Assembly (NCBI RefSeq): GCF_013114835.1
Contig: NZ_JAAVLW010000002.1
Coordinates: 620,001 to 684,000, forward strand
Direction of reading: 5' to 3'
DNA length: 64,000 nucleotides
From: Bradyrhizobium archetypum
Lineage (GTDB): Bacteria; Pseudomonadota; Alphaproteobacteria; Rhizobiales; Xanthobacteraceae
Positions 62,503 through 64,000 of the stretch are shown in pieces; the stretch's first letter is position 1; every line of letters begins with the position of its first letter. The notes beneath the pieces were generated by a model. The model made no database searches and was not told the DNA's origin. It saw nothing but the letters and a program-made list of their open reading frames with translations. A program made the position numbers and the translations under genes.

Positions 62503-62991
62503 ATGAAACGTGAAGACCTCACCGAAAAGCTGCTCGACATCAAGCGCGAGAAGGGCTGGAGCTGGAAGCACATCTGCGAAAAGATCGGCGGCTATTCGGA
62601 GGTGCTGATCGTCGGGGCCATCCTCGGCCAGATGAAGCTGACCAAACCGCAGGCCGCCAATGCCGGCGAATTGTTCGGGCTGTCGAAAGCGGAAATCGCG
62701 ATGCTCAACGAGGTGCCGATGCGCGGCACCGGCACGCCGATGCCGCCGACCGATCCTTTGATCTATCGCTTCTACGAGCTGGTGATGGTCAACGGCCCGG
62801 CCTGGAAGGCGCTGATCGAGGAAGAGTATGGCGACGGCATCATGTCGGCGATCGATTTCGACATGGTGATGGAGCGCCTGCCCAATCCGAAGGGCGATCG
62901 CGTCAAGATCACGATGTCCGGCAAGTTCCTGCCGTACAAATATTACGGCGCCAGCGGCAATGTGCCGGAATATGGGTTCAAGGACGGGTGA
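62503..62991 (+). CDS. cynS: Cyanate hydratase (cyanase)
   Basis: 162 aa; ATG 62503 follows AAGGAGACC. Cyanase converts cyanate and bicarbonate to ammonia and CO2 via carbamate. The catalytic trio is present: Arg89 and Glu92 (PLIYRFYELV) and Ser115 (GIMSAIDFD). The C-terminal VKITMSGKFLPYKYYG is also typical. It ends the transporter operon, supporting cyanate as the transported substrate and nitrogen source. Regulation by sigma-54 and the divergent activator fits nitrogen control. Confidence 0.97.
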   Translation: MKREDLTEKLLDIKREKGWSWKHICEKIGGYSEVLIVGAILGQMKLTKPQAANAGELFGLSKAEIAMLNEVPMRGTGTPMPPTDPLIYRFYELVMVNGPAWKALIEEEYGDGIMSAIDFDMVMERLPNPKGDRVKITMSGKFLPYKYYGASGNVPEYGFKDG

Positions 62992-63007
62992 GGCATCTCT
63001 CCACCCG

Positions 63008-63089
63008 TCATTGCGACGAGCGAAGCGACGAGGCAATCCATCTATCCCCGCGTTGAGGAATGGATTGCTTCGCTGCGCTCGCAATGACG
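63008..63089. repeat. Dispersed inverted repeat (GCAATGAC type)
   Basis: GTCATTGCGACGAGCGAAGC, then AGGCAATCCATCTATCCCCG, and the inverted arm TGGATTGCTTCGCTGCGCTC with GCAATGAC. Same family as 45883-45966. It sits between cynS and the convergent PEP-mutase-family gene and may end both transcripts. Confidence 0.75.
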
Positions 63090-63100
63090 GGGAGAGAGCA

Positions 63101-63913
63101 TCACCTAAACGCCGCCCGCACTTCGGCGATCGGCGCCATGTCGCGTACATAGGTGAACGCGCCACGCTCCTTCATCTCGCGGGCGCATTTCAGGAACGCC
63201 GCCAGCGCGTAGCGCTCCATCGCGCCGCCGACGCTGATGCGCTTGACGCCGGCGTCGGCGAGCTGTGGAAGCGTCAGCGTCGGATCGGCAAAGCCCATCA
63301 CCAAATTGAACGGTTTGCCCACCGACGACACCACGGTGCGGATCGTGGCGAGGTCGTAGAGGCCGGGTGAATACAGGACGTCGGCGCCTGCGGCCTCGAA
63401 CGCCTGCAGCCGCTTGATGGTGTCGTCGAGATCCTTGCGGCCGTGCAGGAAGTTTTCCGCCCGCGCGGTCAGCGTGAACGGGAAGGGCAGCGCGCGCGCT
63501 GCTTCAACCGCCGCCTGCACACGCTCGACCGCGAGCGAGAAATCATAGATCGGCCGCCGCGGATCGCCGGAAAAATCCTCGATTGAGCCGCCGACGACGC
63601 CTGCTTCCGCCGCGCGCGTGATCGCTCTTGCCGCAGTCTTCGGATCGTCGGCGCCGCAATTCTCCAGATCGGCATTGACGGGCAGATCGGTCGCTTCCGC
63701 GATCACCCGGCAGTTCTCGATGATGGCATCCAGGCTGACGGTGACGCTGCCGAGCGTGTTGGCGAGGCCGAGGCTCGTGGTCGCAAGCGCCTCAAATCCC
63801 ATCGCGCCGAGCAGCTTTGCGGTGCCGGCGTCCCACGGATTGGGGATGATGAACGCGCCGGGCCGCGCATGCAGCTCGCGAAACGCTTCGGCTCTTTCCA
63901 TCTGACTTCGCAT
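63101..63913 (-). CDS. Isocitrate lyase/PEP mutase family protein
   Basis: 270 aa. ATG 63913 (MRSQMERAEAF) follows GGAGATTGCCG; an upstream frame from 63979 lacks such a site. The family's TIM-barrel pattern is visible: PGAFIIPNPWDAGTAKLLGA, GFEALATTSLGLANTLG, PVNADLENCGADDP (metal-binding acidic loop), GSIEDFSGDPRRPIYDFSLA, TLTARAENFLHG. The isocitrate lyase KKCGH loop is absent, so it is a PEP mutase/oxaloacetate-hydrolase-like lyase of unknown substrate. Convergent with cynS. Confidence 0.85.
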   Translation of the reverse strand: MRSQMERAEAFRELHARPGAFIIPNPWDAGTAKLLGAMGFEALATTSLGLANTLGSVTVSLDAIIENCRVIAEATDLPVNADLENCGADDPKTAARAITRAAEAGVVGGSIEDFSGDPRRPIYDFSLAVERVQAAVEAARALPFPFTLTARAENFLHGRKDLDDTIKRLQAFEAAGADVLYSPGLYDLATIRTVVSSVGKPFNLVMGFADPTLTLPQLADAGVKRISVGGAMERYALAAFLKCAREMKERGAFTYVRDMAPIAEVRAAFR

Positions 63914-64000
63914 CGGCAATCTCCGCTTCGTTTGTTGGCCTTGTCCGGCTGGCGACGAAACTAGCGGGCTATCCTCCATCAGCCAAATTTGTTATTTCTC

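Overview
The window reads as a chromosomal segment of a GC-rich alphaproteobacterium, most likely Bradyrhizobium or a close relative in the Nitrobacteraceae. This rests on RecA, AlaS, Icd and the glycine-cleavage proteins, an alphaproteobacterial GAAC-N7-GAAC SOS box before recA, and many short dispersed palindromic repeats of the kind common in these genomes. No rRNA, tRNA or CRISPR array was recognised.

Bases 1-9990 look accessory. Six consecutive plus-strand genes encode exported proteins of unknown function; two are diverged tandem duplicates and one carries a 21-residue GPGP repeat. A stretch with IS66 and IS630 transposase remnants follows, enclosing an acyl-CoA dehydrogenase gene with less GC-biased codons and an orphan small gene. 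Bases 9990-16300 hold twin XRE/MmyB-type regulators, a thioesterase-like protein, a FrnE-type DsbA protein, a NIPSNAP protein, and a two-gene unit (FemAB-like acyltransferase plus JmjC/cupin-like oxygenase).

Bases 16440-24370 form the most striking neighbourhood. A FecR-domain protein with a Gly/Asn-rich tail is followed by a CHASE2-PAS-GGDEF-EAL c-di-GMP enzyme. A TpsB/ShlB-type outer-membrane secretion porin is transcribed divergently, then come a small lipoprotein and an exported caspase-like peptidase. A PQQ-dependent dehydrogenase lies next to it.

Bases 26800-32000 carry many very small genes, including ones found only by reading short frames: a 44-aa membrane peptide, a GTG-started 59-aa protein with its own terminator, and a frameshifted membrane protein. 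recA follows with its SOS box and terminator. Next come two tandem DUF1835-type genes, both broken, by different lesions. The gcvT-gcvH-gcvP operon sits behind a tandem glycine riboswitch, with alaS diverging from it. Further on are an RlpA-like protein, DUF2270 and DUF3455 proteins, icd, a hydrolase fused to a membrane domain, a TrmJ-type methyltransferase fused to a DUF559 domain that has lost a catalytic Asp, and a DUF1326/DUF2182 pair.

Bases 52160-55700 hold a TetR regulator diverging from an OsmC/acyl-CoA dehydrogenase/rhodanese operon. The right end encodes a cyanate utilisation system: a PAS-containing sigma-54 activator, a divergent operon with three copies of a palindromic element and a good -24/-12 promoter, an NrtABC/CmpABC-type ABC transporter, and cyanase. 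A PEP-mutase/isocitrate-lyase family protein closes the window.
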